Shown in pieces: positions 1-9,249 of a DNA stretch of 64,000 nt. Origin of the DNA: Halocatena marina. GTDB lineage: Archaea > Halobacteriota > Halobacteria > Halobacteriales > Haloarculaceae. Each line of letters begins with the position of its first letter. Within the stretch, counting starts at the first letter, position 1. The translations under genes were made by a program, and so were the position numbers. Location: the NCBI RefSeq assembly GCF_023276375.1, contig NZ_JALLPK010000002.1:310001-374000 (forward strand). Direction: 5' to 3'. The notes under the pieces were generated by a model. It saw nothing but the letters and a program-made list of their open reading frames with translations. It was not told the DNA's origin and searched no databases.

Positions 1-1564
1 CCTCAGTCGCCAGCGAAACGCCAATGGTGATCACGAATACGACCGGCGTTGCGATCAGCGCCGAACCGATCGCTGGCATCCACTGCGCTAGTGATGATAC
101 GAACGGGCCCTCGACACCACCGAGGTACGTCGGCACAACCTCGTTGATCATCGGGATCAACCAGAGGATCAGGCCGGTAGTCATGCCCGCGAGCGCTCCC
201 TGGCGGTTCGCATTCTCCCACCAAAGCCCGAGGAAGAACATCGGGAACAGTACCGATCCAGCGAGTGAGAATGCGTATGCGACCAGCGCTGCAATCGGTG
301 CTGCTGGATTCAACGCGGCCAGCGTCGTGATGACGCCTAACAAGATAATACTCAGACGACCGACGAGTACCTGCTGGCGCTGAGTCGCATCAGGGTTGAT
401 GATGTTCGTGTAGAGGTCGTGTGAGATGGCGGACGAACCGGCGATGAACAAACCGGCAATCGTCGCAATCGCTGCAGCGATGCCACCTGCCGCGATCAGT
501 CCGACGAACCACGACGGGAGACCCGCTAGTTGCGTTGCCAAAACGACGATGACGTCACCGGCCGCACTCGTCATACCAGGATCGCCGTACACTGCACCTA
601 CCTTATCCGCGTAGAGGTCAGTCCCGAACGCTGCGAACGCGGGTGCGCTCCAGTACAGCAGGCAGATGAAAAACAGTCCCCAAACAGTCGACCAACGGGC
701 GGTTCGCTCGTTCTCGACCGTATAGAACCGCACGAGGACGTGAGGCAATCCAGCAGTTCCGACAATGAGTGAGAAACACGTTGCGATCCACAGATAGTAG
801 CTGTTGTTCACAAACGGTTCGGAGAACTCGCTCCCGAGTTCACTGATCAGCTGACCGTACTCGAGGTGTGGAACCACCGTCGAATAGCCTTGCGTGAAGC
901 CGACAACGTAGAGTCCTATCAAAAACGCAATGATGAGAATGATGTACTGAACAGCCTGATTCTTCGTCGCACCCAGCATACCGGATAGTGACAGATATCC
1001 GACTGTGATCGTCATCATGAAGACGACCATCGACTGGTAGCCGGTAAGACCCGGGACGCCAATATCGCCGAAGACGTACAGACCGACGAGCGCCATACCA
1101 CGGGCTTGTCCGATTGCGTAGACGAAGCCGATGAGGAATGTCGTAGCTGCTGCGATTGCACGCGCCGAGTCGGAGTTGAATCGGTCACCGACGAAGTCCG
1201 GTGCCGTGTACTTCCCGAACCGACGCATCTGTGCAGCCATGAAAATCAGTACGATGAAGAACGCCGTTGTCCAGCCGACGACGAACGCCAGTCCGTAGAT
1301 TCCGGATAGCGCAATAAGCGCCGCCATCCCGAGATATGACGCTGCCGACATCCAATTGGCGGCAATCGCCGTTCCGTTCTCGAGATTTCCGATGGAGCGT
1401 CCCGCGACCCACATACCTTCAGTGTCGGCCACGCGGAAAACGAATCCAATTGCGAGGAACAGCAGCAGCATTCCGAGGACGAGGAGTGCCGGAAGGAGTT
1501 TGAATGAGACGTTTAACCCTTCAGGGAGTAATCCGCTCTGGAGCAAGAACGCAGCACCCGTCAT
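1..1564 (-). CDS. Sodium:solute symporter (SSS family), large subunit, C-terminus cut by window edge
   Basis: The minus-strand reading frame is open from the ATG at 1564 to the window edge, about 521 residues with the C-terminus missing. It is a multi-pass membrane protein. After a first helix it has WVAGRSIGNLENGTAIAANW and then AASYLGMAALIALSG, typical of the first two core helices of the SSS fold. Later it has VYAIGQARGMALVG, a motif seen in acetate/monocarboxylate-type SSS carriers. Its start overlaps the stop of the DUF4212 gene as ATGA, so the two are translationally coupled. Known family pattern: DUF4212 plus this SSS subgroup (VC_2705-like) forms a two-component sodium/substrate symporter, often beside acetyl-CoA synthetase. 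Acetate or another short monocarboxylate is therefore the likely substrate; that is inference from context. Confidence 0.9.
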   Translation of the reverse strand, partial: MTGAAFLLQSGLLPEGLNVSFKLLPALLVLGMLLLFLAIGFVFRVADTEGMWVAGRSIGNLENGTAIAANWMSAASYLGMAALIALSGIYGLAFVVGWTTAFFIVLIFMAAQMRRFGKYTAPDFVGDRFNSDSARAIAAATTFLIGFVYAIGQARGMALVGLYVFGDIGVPGLTGYQSMVVFMMTITVGYLSLSGMLGATKNQAVQYIILIIAFLIGLYVVGFTQGYSTVVPHLEYGQLISELGSEFSEPFVNNSYYLWIATCFSLIVGTAGLPHVLVRFYTVENERTARWSTVWGLFFICLLYWSAPAFAAFGTDLYADKVGAVYGDPGMTSAAGDVIVVLATQLAGLPSWFVGLIAAGGIAAAIATIAGLFIAGSSAISHDLYTNIINPDATQRQQVLVGRLSIILLGVITTLAALNPAAPIAALVAYAFSLAGSVLFPMFFLGLWWENANRQGALAGMTTGLILWLIPMINEVVPTYLGGVEGPFVSSLAQWMPAIGSALIATPVVFVITIGVSLATE

Positions 1565-1998
1565 TCGGATTCACCCCCGTCTGCGACCGAGACATCCGCA
1601 TGATCGGGATCTGTGGTTGTGTGTCTGATACCGTACTTTTCGTCGAGTTGGTCGCGCCTGCGGACGTACCAGTACGAGAGAATCAGCCCGCCAGTTGGTG
1701 CCCCAATTGCGATCAAGAAGTAGTGCAGTGGGAATCCGATCACTGGCAGCTGCGTCGTCATGACGCCTGGGGCAATAGCGGTCAGCGTTACTGGTCCAAA
1801 GACAACACCGACCCAGATGATGAATCCGGTCCAAATTATTCGGAGATGATCCCGCATGAACGGGGTGGTCGGATTCAGTATGTTCACTTCGTTGTCGAGA
1901 TAGTTTGTTTCTTGATGGGCTCGTGCTGTCTGTGTGGCTACGCCTCCGTCCGTCTCAACGCCTCCAGCTTCCGATTCGTGTGTGTCGTTATCTGTCAT
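1561..1998 (-). CDS. DUF4212 small subunit of sodium/solute symporter
   Basis: A 145-residue protein from the ATG at 1998 (MTDNDTHESEAGG). A longer frame starts upstream at 2052 but adds an unlikely basic leader. The acidic, soluble N-terminal tail of about 50 residues is followed by two hydrophobic helices, around HLRIIWTGFIIWVGVVFG and LHYFLIAIGAPTGGLILSYW, then a short charged tail with RRRDQLDEKYG. This two-helix pattern with a C-terminal Arg-rich stretch is the DUF4212 signature. These proteins are thought to be the small partner of the SSS transporter encoded immediately downstream. The gene lies 57 bases after acs and overlaps the symporter by ATGA, so acs, this gene and the symporter look like one operon for acetate uptake and activation. 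Confidence 0.85.
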   Translation of the reverse strand: MTDNDTHESEAGGVETDGGVATQTARAHQETNYLDNEVNILNPTTPFMRDHLRIIWTGFIIWVGVVFGPVTLTAIAPGVMTTQLPVIGFPLHYFLIAIGAPTGGLILSYWYVRRRDQLDEKYGIRHTTTDPDHADVSVADGGESE

Positions 1999-2054
1999 AG
2001 ATAGTCTCGTATGTGATGTTGGTGTCCGATGAGTGATGGTTGAAAGCTGCACGT

Positions 2055-4022
2055 TCAGTCGTCGCTGGCATTCACTTTGATATCATTGACGACCTCTGGA
2101 TTGCGAAGCGTGCTCGTGTCACCGAGTTCATCGCCGTTAGCGATGTCCTCTAGCAACCGACGCATGATCTTTCCGGAGCGGGTCTTGGGCAGTTCCGGTG
2201 TGAAAATCACCTGCTCAGGGCGAGCGATGGGACCGATAGCATCCTCGACTGCCGTTATGATGCGCTCTCGAAGTGCTTCATTATCCGTCTGGCCGTCTTC
2301 GGTGATGACATAGGTGTAGACGGCTTCGCCTTTCACCTCGTGGTGACCACCGACGACGGCCGCTTCAGCGACCCCTTCAACGCCAACGACGGCTGACTCG
2401 ATCTCCATCGTCCCGAGTCGGTGTCCCGAGACGTTGACTACGTCGTCAACGCGTCCGAGAACGGTGAGATAATCGTCGTTGTCTATCTTAGCACCGTCTT
2501 CCGGGAAATACACCCATTTGTCTTGGTCATCGGAGTACTCTGCCCAGTACTCCTCGATGTAGCGTTCGTCGTTGTTGTATAGCGTTTGGAGCATCCCCGG
2601 CCACGGCCGCTGAACCGTAAGATAGCCCGCCCCCTGAGACTGGACCTCCTCGCCACTCTCATCGACCACCTGTGCGTCCACGCCGGGCAGCGGTGGCCCT
2701 GCCGAACCGGGTTTCATATCACGAACACCGGGGAGCGTCGTCACCATCATTCCTCCAGTCTCGGTCTGCCACCACGTATCGACGACTGGACACGACTCAT
2801 CACCGATATGCTTGTAGTACCACTTCCACGCGCGTGGATTGATCGGCTCTCCAACGGTGCCGAGCAGTCGAAGACTTGATAAATCGTGTTCGTTGGGGTA
2901 CTGTTCGCCCCACTTCATGAACGCTCGGATGGCTGTTGGTGCTGTGTAGAGCTGGTTCACGTCGTACGTATCGACGATCTCCCAAAGCCGGTCTTTTTCA
3001 GGGTAGTCCGGCGTCCCTTCGTACATGACCGACGTTGTACCGAGCGCGAGTGGACCGTACACGATATAGGAGTGGCCGGTGATCCAGCCAATGTCAGCCG
3101 AGCACCAGTAGGTGTCCTCGGGCTTGATGTCGAGCACCGCGTGGCTCGTCCAAGCGGCCCACGAGAGATACCCACCGGTCGAGTGTTGGACTCCCTTTGG
3201 TTCCCCAGTCGTTCCCGACGTGTACATCAAAAACAGCATGTCTTCGGACCCACGAGCGACTGGATCAACTTCGGCACCAGTGTGATTGCGAATTAGCGCA
3301 TCGTAGTCGTGGTCTCGCTTCTGTATTGAGTGGTCGTACTCGTCGCCGAGCCGGTCGACGACGACGCTTGTCACGTTCTGGTCGACGCCTGAGACTCCTT
3401 CGTCGGTCTTTTCCTTGTGTTCGATTATTTCGCCGCGACGATAGTAACCGTCGCAGGTGACGAGGTACTCGGAGTCAGCACTGTTCATTCGGGTCGCGAG
3501 CGCATCCGCAGAGAAGCCCGCAAAGACGACTGAGTGAGGCGCGCCGATGCGGGCACACGCAAGCATGGCGATGGGCAGCTCAGGCACCATCGGCATGTAG
3601 AGGGTGACGACGTCGTCTTCCTCGACGCCCAGCCCACGCAGTGCTGCGGCGAACTCGTTGACTTCTTTATGAAGGTCGAGGTACGTGTAGCGGCGCGTCT
3701 CACCGAGCTCGCCGATCCACTCGATGGCGACGTCGTCACCACGGTCGTCAAGGTGACGGTCGAGACAGTTGTAAGATGCATTAAGTTTACCGCCCGTAAA
3801 CCACTCGTAAAACGGTGGATTCGATTCATCGAGAACTTGGTTGTAGCCCTCGAACCAGTCGAGCATCCCTGCGGCGTTCTCCCAGCATGCTGGCCAGTTC
3901 TCCTCGAACGCTTCGTATATCGATGGGTCAGAGACGTTTGCCTGATCGACGAAGGACTGAGGAGGTTCGAACACCTCCTGTTCGTTCAAGTGTGTTTCCA
4001 GTTCGGTGTCTTGCTCTGACAT
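2055..4022 (-). CDS. acs: Acetate--CoA ligase, AMP-forming (copy 1)
   Basis: A 655-residue AMP-forming acetyl-CoA synthetase, full length for the family. The N-terminal ACAS_N region (about 25-85) contains WFTGGKLNASYNCLDRHL. The phosphate-binding motif LFLMYTSGTTGEPKGV lies near 263-278, WWQTETGG near 410-420, and the C-terminal PKTRSGKIMRR carries the catalytic, acetylatable lysine near residue 618. It converts acetate, ATP and CoA to acetyl-CoA in the cytoplasm. It is followed by the DUF4212/SSS symporter genes and preceded by a Bat-like regulator and a second acs paralogue on the same strand, so this is an acetate assimilation locus. The ATG at 4022 is about 30 bases downstream of a TATA-like element, consistent with a near-leaderless transcript. 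Confidence 0.96.
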   Translation of the reverse strand: MSEQDTELETHLNEQEVFEPPQSFVDQANVSDPSIYEAFEENWPACWENAAGMLDWFEGYNQVLDESNPPFYEWFTGGKLNASYNCLDRHLDDRGDDVAIEWIGELGETRRYTYLDLHKEVNEFAAALRGLGVEEDDVVTLYMPMVPELPIAMLACARIGAPHSVVFAGFSADALATRMNSADSEYLVTCDGYYRRGEIIEHKEKTDEGVSGVDQNVTSVVVDRLGDEYDHSIQKRDHDYDALIRNHTGAEVDPVARGSEDMLFLMYTSGTTGEPKGVQHSTGGYLSWAAWTSHAVLDIKPEDTYWCSADIGWITGHSYIVYGPLALGTTSVMYEGTPDYPEKDRLWEIVDTYDVNQLYTAPTAIRAFMKWGEQYPNEHDLSSLRLLGTVGEPINPRAWKWYYKHIGDESCPVVDTWWQTETGGMMVTTLPGVRDMKPGSAGPPLPGVDAQVVDESGEEVQSQGAGYLTVQRPWPGMLQTLYNNDERYIEEYWAEYSDDQDKWVYFPEDGAKIDNDDYLTVLGRVDDVVNVSGHRLGTMEIESAVVGVEGVAEAAVVGGHHEVKGEAVYTYVITEDGQTDNEALRERIITAVEDAIGPIARPEQVIFTPELPKTRSGKIMRRLLEDIANGDELGDTSTLRNPEVVNDIKVNASDD

Positions 4023-4047
4023 AGACGATGCTACGTCCCGAAGCGGC

Positions 4048-4056
4048 TATCATAAA
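4048..4056 (-). promoter_or_regulatory. TATA-like box for acs copy 1
   Basis: On the minus strand TTTATGATA ends about 26 bases before the acs start codon at 4022. This spacing fits a haloarchaeal promoter giving an almost leaderless mRNA. Spacing and composition are the only evidence. Confidence 0.45.
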
Positions 4057-4208
4057 CATCCTCACTAATTATCACAACGGATTCCCACGTGCTTTCAATT
4101 GTAAGGGATATTGATTCTCAACGCCTCTATCACGCGTCAGTAACGAATACAAGGGATGGTACCACCCTCCGTGCACATCTATAACATGGCTTTGTGAAGG
4201 CTAGACAG

Positions 4209-5861
4209 TTAGGGATCATCAAAGAACGTGCGGAGCAGTTTCTGCTGGGCAGTGCGAAGGTGGTGGTGGAGCGTTGGTGAGGAAACGTCCAACGAGTCAG
4301 CCAACTCCTCGCCTGTGGAATCACGTGGCCACTCGAAATATCCACCGAAGTATGCTGACCGAAGTACGGTCGCCTGTCGCTCAGTAAGTTCGTCGGCGAG
4401 TGTTTCTCGAAATCCCATGTCGGTCGCAATTTCGTGTTCAGTCTCTCGTTTTGCATCTAAAGTGATACCAGAAAATGCGTCGGTGACGGTTGTAACGATA
4501 TCACGGACGTCCACGTCAGTCGAAATCTCCCCAACCAGTCGGCCTCCGTGCGGATCGACCTCGTATGACTGAACCCGTCCACCTGCTTCTGTGAGTACCA
4601 AAATCGGCGAATGGTGTAGCGACAGTTCGAAGAGGATTCCTTCATTGTTATCCCCAACGAACCGCACGTCTTCGATCGCGTCAGTGGCGACCGCGTATTC
4701 AAGAACTGCGTCTGGTGTGACGTTCCGAGCGGCGACGTAACACAGTAATCCGCCATCGACAGGAACGACGCCGACCAGTTCGAAGCTACAATCGAGTGTG
4801 GCTGCTGCTACTGGTAGAACGGCTGCCTCGTGACTGACGCCAAAGGTCAGCTCAATCACCGTATCGGCGAGTAGTAGTCGCTTTCGCTCGACTGCGGCGA
4901 TTGCGTGGCCGATCTGTGTGCCAAGCACCGTCAGTACGTCGAGTTCGGGCTGGTCGATCTCGTTTGGAGGGACCCCGATGCCGAGTAGCCCACGGGCGGT
5001 CTGTCCCTCACTCAAAGGAATAGTAACTACTGTGGCCGTCTCAGCGTTTCTGGTTTGAATTTCCTGATCATCCAACGTTGTGGCTATGACCGCTTCGGAT
5101 TCGGAGCGGATCCGTTCGAGAGCATCCCGCTCCACACCAGCGTGTGTTCGAGCAACAAGGCCATCGCCGGTCGCTTCTTCGATCCACGCAAAGCGGTATT
5201 CGTCCGCATCAGCAAGCCGATCACAGACAATTTCGTGGATGTCGGACGAAGTACTAGCGGCTGTGAGTTCCTTGCCGACGTCAGCTGCGACAGTTACTGC
5301 TCGACGGAATCGCGTGGATGGAGGATCGACCGTCGATTGTTTCGAATCCAGAGTCGACGCGATTCGTTCTTGGTCTGGAGGATCGATGTAGGGTTCCAGC
5401 GCGGCCAGCCGATTGTAGGCAGTCACCGCGAGGACGACAGATAGATTAACACCGTCAGCGACGAGTTGGCAGGCGTGAAAAGCTCGCAGGTCGCGAGTCG
5501 ATATCTCACGAAAGCGATCGTCGCCAGTTGCGTCAGCCGCCCGGTTGCCGCATTCTCGAACAAGCATCTGAATACGGCGCTCCGAGACATCCACGAGTGC
5601 TTCCTCAGTATCGATAGAACGGGCGTACTTTCGGATTGCGTGGGCCACGTCCGCTGGAAGGTACGCTTTGCGGACTCCGACATCGAGAAACCACACGCCA
5701 TCGATCTCAATGGCATCGTTGGAAGAGATTGTGACCACCTCTTTCGGTCGTAATCCAACCTCCCCACACAACCGGACAATGAGGTCGCCACGATGAGTCC
5801 GTGTCGCTCGACGAAGGCGCTCATATCCGCCATCACAGAGGAACTGAGCCAGTCCACCCAT
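4209..5861 (-). CDS. Bat-like transcriptional regulator (GAF, BAT and HTH_10 domains)
   Basis: A 550-residue regulator of the haloarchaeal bacterio-opsin activator type. Residues 1-130 look like the tyrosine-recombinase-derived N-terminal domain of Bat proteins (GLRPKEVV, RDLRAFHACQLVADG). Residues about 190-320 form a GAF-like sensor, followed by a BAT domain to about 480. The C-terminus has an HTH_10 helix-turn-helix (LTERQATVLRSAYFGGYFEW, then GEELADSLDVSSPTLHHHLR). The signal sensed cannot be read from the sequence. It sits between the two acs genes on the same strand, 114 bases after copy 2 and 186 before copy 1. Control of acetate activation and uptake is the simplest inference. The ATG at 5861 gives the usual family N-terminus. 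Confidence 0.88.
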   Translation of the reverse strand: MGGLAQFLCDGGYERLRRATRTHRGDLIVRLCGEVGLRPKEVVTISSNDAIEIDGVWFLDVGVRKAYLPADVAHAIRKYARSIDTEEALVDVSERRIQMLVRECGNRAADATGDDRFREISTRDLRAFHACQLVADGVNLSVVLAVTAYNRLAALEPYIDPPDQERIASTLDSKQSTVDPPSTRFRRAVTVAADVGKELTAASTSSDIHEIVCDRLADADEYRFAWIEEATGDGLVARTHAGVERDALERIRSESEAVIATTLDDQEIQTRNAETATVVTIPLSEGQTARGLLGIGVPPNEIDQPELDVLTVLGTQIGHAIAAVERKRLLLADTVIELTFGVSHEAAVLPVAAATLDCSFELVGVVPVDGGLLCYVAARNVTPDAVLEYAVATDAIEDVRFVGDNNEGILFELSLHHSPILVLTEAGGRVQSYEVDPHGGRLVGEISTDVDVRDIVTTVTDAFSGITLDAKRETEHEIATDMGFRETLADELTERQATVLRSAYFGGYFEWPRDSTGEELADSLDVSSPTLHHHLRTAQQKLLRTFFDDP

Positions 5862-5975
5862 CTGTTTCGTTCCAATTCGACATTCCGAAATAACTATTCC
5901 GATAGTTACACGCTTACACCACGATTTTTACTGAGGGTTCCTGCGAATACAGTAGAGATGGTTCGGAAAAATCTA

Positions 5976-7970
5976 CTAGTCCGAACTGTCCTCGTCGCGG
6001 GAGGATTCCAATTCACCGACGACCTCCGGGTTGCGCAGCGCGCTGGTATCACCGTAATCTTCGTCGTTGGCGACGGCTTCTAATAATCGGCGCATGATCT
6101 TTCCGGACCGAGTTTTCGGGAGTTTCGGGGTGAAAACGACTCTATCGGGGACCGCTACCGATCCGATCGTCTCCTCAACAGCCGTTATGACTGCTTCGTT
6201 GAGCGCTTCGTCGGCGGTCTGTCTGATTTCCGGGCTGACGTAGGCGTAGATCGCGGTGTCTTGTGTCGGGTGGTCGATTCCGACGACCGCAGCCTCGGCG
6301 ACGCCTTCGACACCGACGATCGCGCTTTCAATCTCAGCAGTTCCAATCCGTCGGTTAGAGACAGTGATGATATCGTCCACACGCCCGAGCATGCGGATGT
6401 AGCCATCATCGTCGACGACTGCCTCGTCACCCGCAAGATAATACCACTCATCACCCGCGCCAGCGGTACTCCCCCAATCGGTCGCGTCTGTGAGTTCTTT
6501 GGGCATCCCTGGCCACGGCGACCGCACTGCCAGTAGCCCTGTCTCACCAGAGGATTGCTCTGTCCCGTCTAATTGAACAATGGTGGTGTCGATACCCGGG
6601 AGCGGTGGACCAGCAGAGCCGGGTTTCATCGAGTCCACGCCCGGGAGTGTTGAGACGAGGATGGCCCCCGTTTCGGTTTGCCACCACGTGTCGATTATCG
6701 GACATGAATTGCGGCCAACGTGTTTGTAATACCACGTCCACGCCTGTGGGTCGATAGGCTTCCCAACGGTGCCGAGCAGTCGAAGACTCGATAAGTCGTG
6801 AGAAGCGGGATACTGTTCGCCCCACTTCATGAACGCTTGAATGGCTGTTGGTGTCGTGTAGAACACGTCGACGACATTTTGTTCGATAATTGACCAAATT
6901 CGGTCCTTCTCCGGGTAGTCCGGCGTCCCCTCATACATGATCGTCGTCGTACCGAGCGCGAGTGGACCGTAAACAACGTAGGAGTGGCCAGTGATCCAGC
7001 CAATGTCAGCCGAGCACCAGTAGGTGTCTTCGGGCTTGATGTCGAGCACCGCGTGGCTCGTCCAGGCGACATGAGCGAGATAGCCACCCGTGGTGTGCAC
7101 AACGGATTTTGGCTCCCCAGTTGTTCCCGACGTGTACATTAAAAACAACTGATCCGCTGAATCACGGGGGACAGGGTCGATATCAGCACCAGCGTGTTCC
7201 TCGATCAGCGCGTGATAGTCGTGCTGGGCGGTACCGAGCTGGGTACTACCGAGATGTTCGACGACGACGGTCTCCTCCAGCTCGGGATCGATAGCCAGCC
7301 GGACGTTGTCCGCTCGGCGCTTCTGATTGATCGCGTCGCCACGATGATAGTAGCCGTCACTCGTGACGAGATACTGTGAGTTGGCACTGTTCATTCGGGT
7401 CGCGAGCGCGTCGGTGGAGAAACCCGCAGAGACGACATTGTGTGGCGCGCCAATGCGGGCACACGCGAGCATTGCCACGACCAGTTCGGGAATAACCGGC
7501 ATGTAGAGGGTGACGACGTCGTCTTCCTCGACGCCCAGTCCACGCAGCGCTGCAGCGAACTCGTTGACCTCCCGATAGAGATCGAGGTAGGTATAGCGGC
7601 GCGTCTCACCGAGTTGGCCTTCCCAGCGGAGCGCGAGATGGTTCTTTCGTTTGTCGAGATGACGGTCAAGACACTCGTAGCTGGCATTGAGCCGCCCACC
7701 AACGAACCACTCGAGCGGTGGTGTCTCGTTGTTGAGGACGGACTCGTACGGGTCGAACCAGTCGAGCAGATCACCAGCGACAGCCCACACTTCGGGCCAT
7801 TCATCGGCGAATCGTTCGCGGAGCGGTGCCGAGATATTCGCCTGTTTACGAAATTCCACCGGCGGTTCGACCAGATCGTCGGCCTCCATTGGTCCGATGA
7901 TGATTCTGGGTGGAGAAAAGGGTTCGCCTACAGCAGTCCAGATCGACCGGTACGGTACGGTGTCCGCCAT
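5976..7970 (-). CDS. acs: Acetate--CoA ligase, AMP-forming (copy 2)
   Basis: A second full-length acetyl-CoA synthetase, 664 residues from the ATG at 7970 or 637 from the ATG at 7889. It carries LFLMYTSGTTGEPKSVV, WWQTETGA and PKTRSGKIMRR with the catalytic lysine. Homology with copy 1 begins only after the 7889 Met (EPP...QANIS), so 7889 is a serious alternative. However, a TATA-like run at 8002-8010 fits a transcript starting just before 7970. The conserved core is very similar to copy 1 (HAVLDIKPEDTYWCSADIGW in both), but the region after the SGTTG motif and the C-terminus differ. Likely reaction: activation of acetate or another short acid. Different substrate range or timing from copy 1 is inference. 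Confidence 0.93.
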   Translation of the reverse strand: MADTVPYRSIWTAVGEPFSPPRIIIGPMEADDLVEPPVEFRKQANISAPLRERFADEWPEVWAVAGDLLDWFDPYESVLNNETPPLEWFVGGRLNASYECLDRHLDKRKNHLALRWEGQLGETRRYTYLDLYREVNEFAAALRGLGVEEDDVVTLYMPVIPELVVAMLACARIGAPHNVVSAGFSTDALATRMNSANSQYLVTSDGYYHRGDAINQKRRADNVRLAIDPELEETVVVEHLGSTQLGTAQHDYHALIEEHAGADIDPVPRDSADQLFLMYTSGTTGEPKSVVHTTGGYLAHVAWTSHAVLDIKPEDTYWCSADIGWITGHSYVVYGPLALGTTTIMYEGTPDYPEKDRIWSIIEQNVVDVFYTTPTAIQAFMKWGEQYPASHDLSSLRLLGTVGKPIDPQAWTWYYKHVGRNSCPIIDTWWQTETGAILVSTLPGVDSMKPGSAGPPLPGIDTTIVQLDGTEQSSGETGLLAVRSPWPGMPKELTDATDWGSTAGAGDEWYYLAGDEAVVDDDGYIRMLGRVDDIITVSNRRIGTAEIESAIVGVEGVAEAAVVGIDHPTQDTAIYAYVSPEIRQTADEALNEAVITAVEETIGSVAVPDRVVFTPKLPKTRSGKIMRRLLEAVANDEDYGDTSALRNPEVVGELESSRDEDSSD

Positions 7971-8382
7971 AGCGAATATGTTAGATAATCTGCAATAGAA
8001 GAATATTATACTGCAAACTGCTATCAGAAATGTTAAGGTGAATGTGTGGAGTATTTCATAAATCATTAACATCACGTTGAGCGCGGACTTATCGAGAAAC
8101 GCAATAGTGAATTCATATTCATGATGTGATGATAGATGTCCTTCTCTACCATTGGTGTAATCAGCGACGGCTCATAGTGGTGTCTCTGACGATGAGCTGG
8201 TGCCGTGTTCAGAATCATGTAGCGTCATCTTATTCTTGATGATTTGGGGTTGCCGTCGGGATCTTCTGTGGATAGAACGGTGCGTCAATATTCTGTACTC
8301 ATAGAACCCTCTGGAACTACCAGATCGGAAAATGTCCTCGATATACGACCTATATATCACATACACAATTATTATGTGATAA
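7971..8382. other. AT-rich intergenic region upstream of acs copy 2
   Basis: No gene is supported here. A minus-strand TATA-like run (TATAATATT, about 8002-8010) lies about 35 bases before the 7970 start of acs copy 2. The rest is AT-rich with short, non-homologous reading frames. Confidence 0.5.
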
Positions 8383-9249
8383 TTATATTTCGATATTGTC
8401 CTCGTCGCGTTTTAGAATGTGTTTTTCGATAAGTCGATCGATCGCATCATCGACTACTTCACCCTGATCGTCCGAAAGCACCCTCACATTCGAGAGAACC
8501 AATTCCCGAATTATTTCAATGTCGTTGATTCCGTCATCGACGGCACTCAGAACAGTGTATTCGACCTCGAATTCCGTCGTGAATTCCTCGATACGAGATG
8601 TGAACACGTTCGGGAGCCCGGACAGTGAATTCACAGCCAACTCGATAGTGAACAGCGGATGAGAACGGTCTCGGATGTGTCGTGCCTCAGTTGAGCCGGT
8701 GTTAAATGGCCGCTGTTCTTTGATCTCAGTGAGAATCGACTCGTAGTTGAGACCACGCTGGGCGTATATCCGCATGTCCTCAATGTCGCGCTGGCGTCCG
8801 CTCGCTAAGTCACCGCCAGAGACTGCTTTTAATAAGAACATATCTTCATCAGAGAGGACGAACGCCGTCGCGTAGTTGCCAGACCAGAACGCTTCGGCTC
8901 GATCGTGCATTCGATCGGTGATCCACACTTTTCCCACAACCTGCCGCTCGAAGAGGTCAATCAGGAACCCTTGTTCCTCGTGATGAAGCTCGACAGTTTT
9001 CCCGACAGAATCGAACTGCTCTGTCGGTTCATTGACCACTGTGAATCCTTGTGATTTGAGTGTCTGGTAGACGTGTACAAACTCAGAAACAACACCAAGC
9101 GCCAAGTCGATATCCTCGGTCTGATCCCTCAACCCTCGGGCAGTCATTGCTGATCCTCCTAGGAGATACACCACGACAGATTCCGAGAGCCATCCATCGA
9201 ACTCATCGAGAAATTCTCGGATCGCATCGCCACCCCTAAACACAGTCAT
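8383..9249 (-). CDS. Nucleotidyltransferase-fold protein, DUF6036/AbiEii-like
   Basis: A 288-residue protein with an N-terminal minimal nucleotidyltransferase signature: YLLGGSAMTARGL at about 28-40 (the G-G-S loop) and TEDIDLAL with Asp46 and Asp48 as candidate metal ligands. This is the same fold as AbiEii/MNT-type toxins and DUF6036 proteins. Further in, LSDEDMFLLKAVSGG...GRQRDIEDM is the conserved helical region these proteins use near the active site. It overlaps the upstream winged-helix gene by ATGA (9246-9249), so both come from one mRNA. By analogy with AbiE, the upstream protein could be an antitoxin/regulator and this one a toxin or RNA-modifying transferase. The pairing and overlap are seen; the function is inferred. 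It could also be a nontoxic haloarchaeal NTase. Confidence 0.75.
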   Translation of the reverse strand: MTVFRGGDAIREFLDEFDGWLSESVVVYLLGGSAMTARGLRDQTEDIDLALGVVSEFVHVYQTLKSQGFTVVNEPTEQFDSVGKTVELHHEEQGFLIDLFERQVVGKVWITDRMHDRAEAFWSGNYATAFVLSDEDMFLLKAVSGGDLASGRQRDIEDMRIYAQRGLNYESILTEIKEQRPFNTGSTEARHIRDRSHPLFTIELAVNSLSGLPNVFTSRIEEFTTEFEVEYTVLSAVDDGINDIEIIRELVLSNVRVLSDDQGEVVDDAIDRLIEKHILKRDEDNIEI

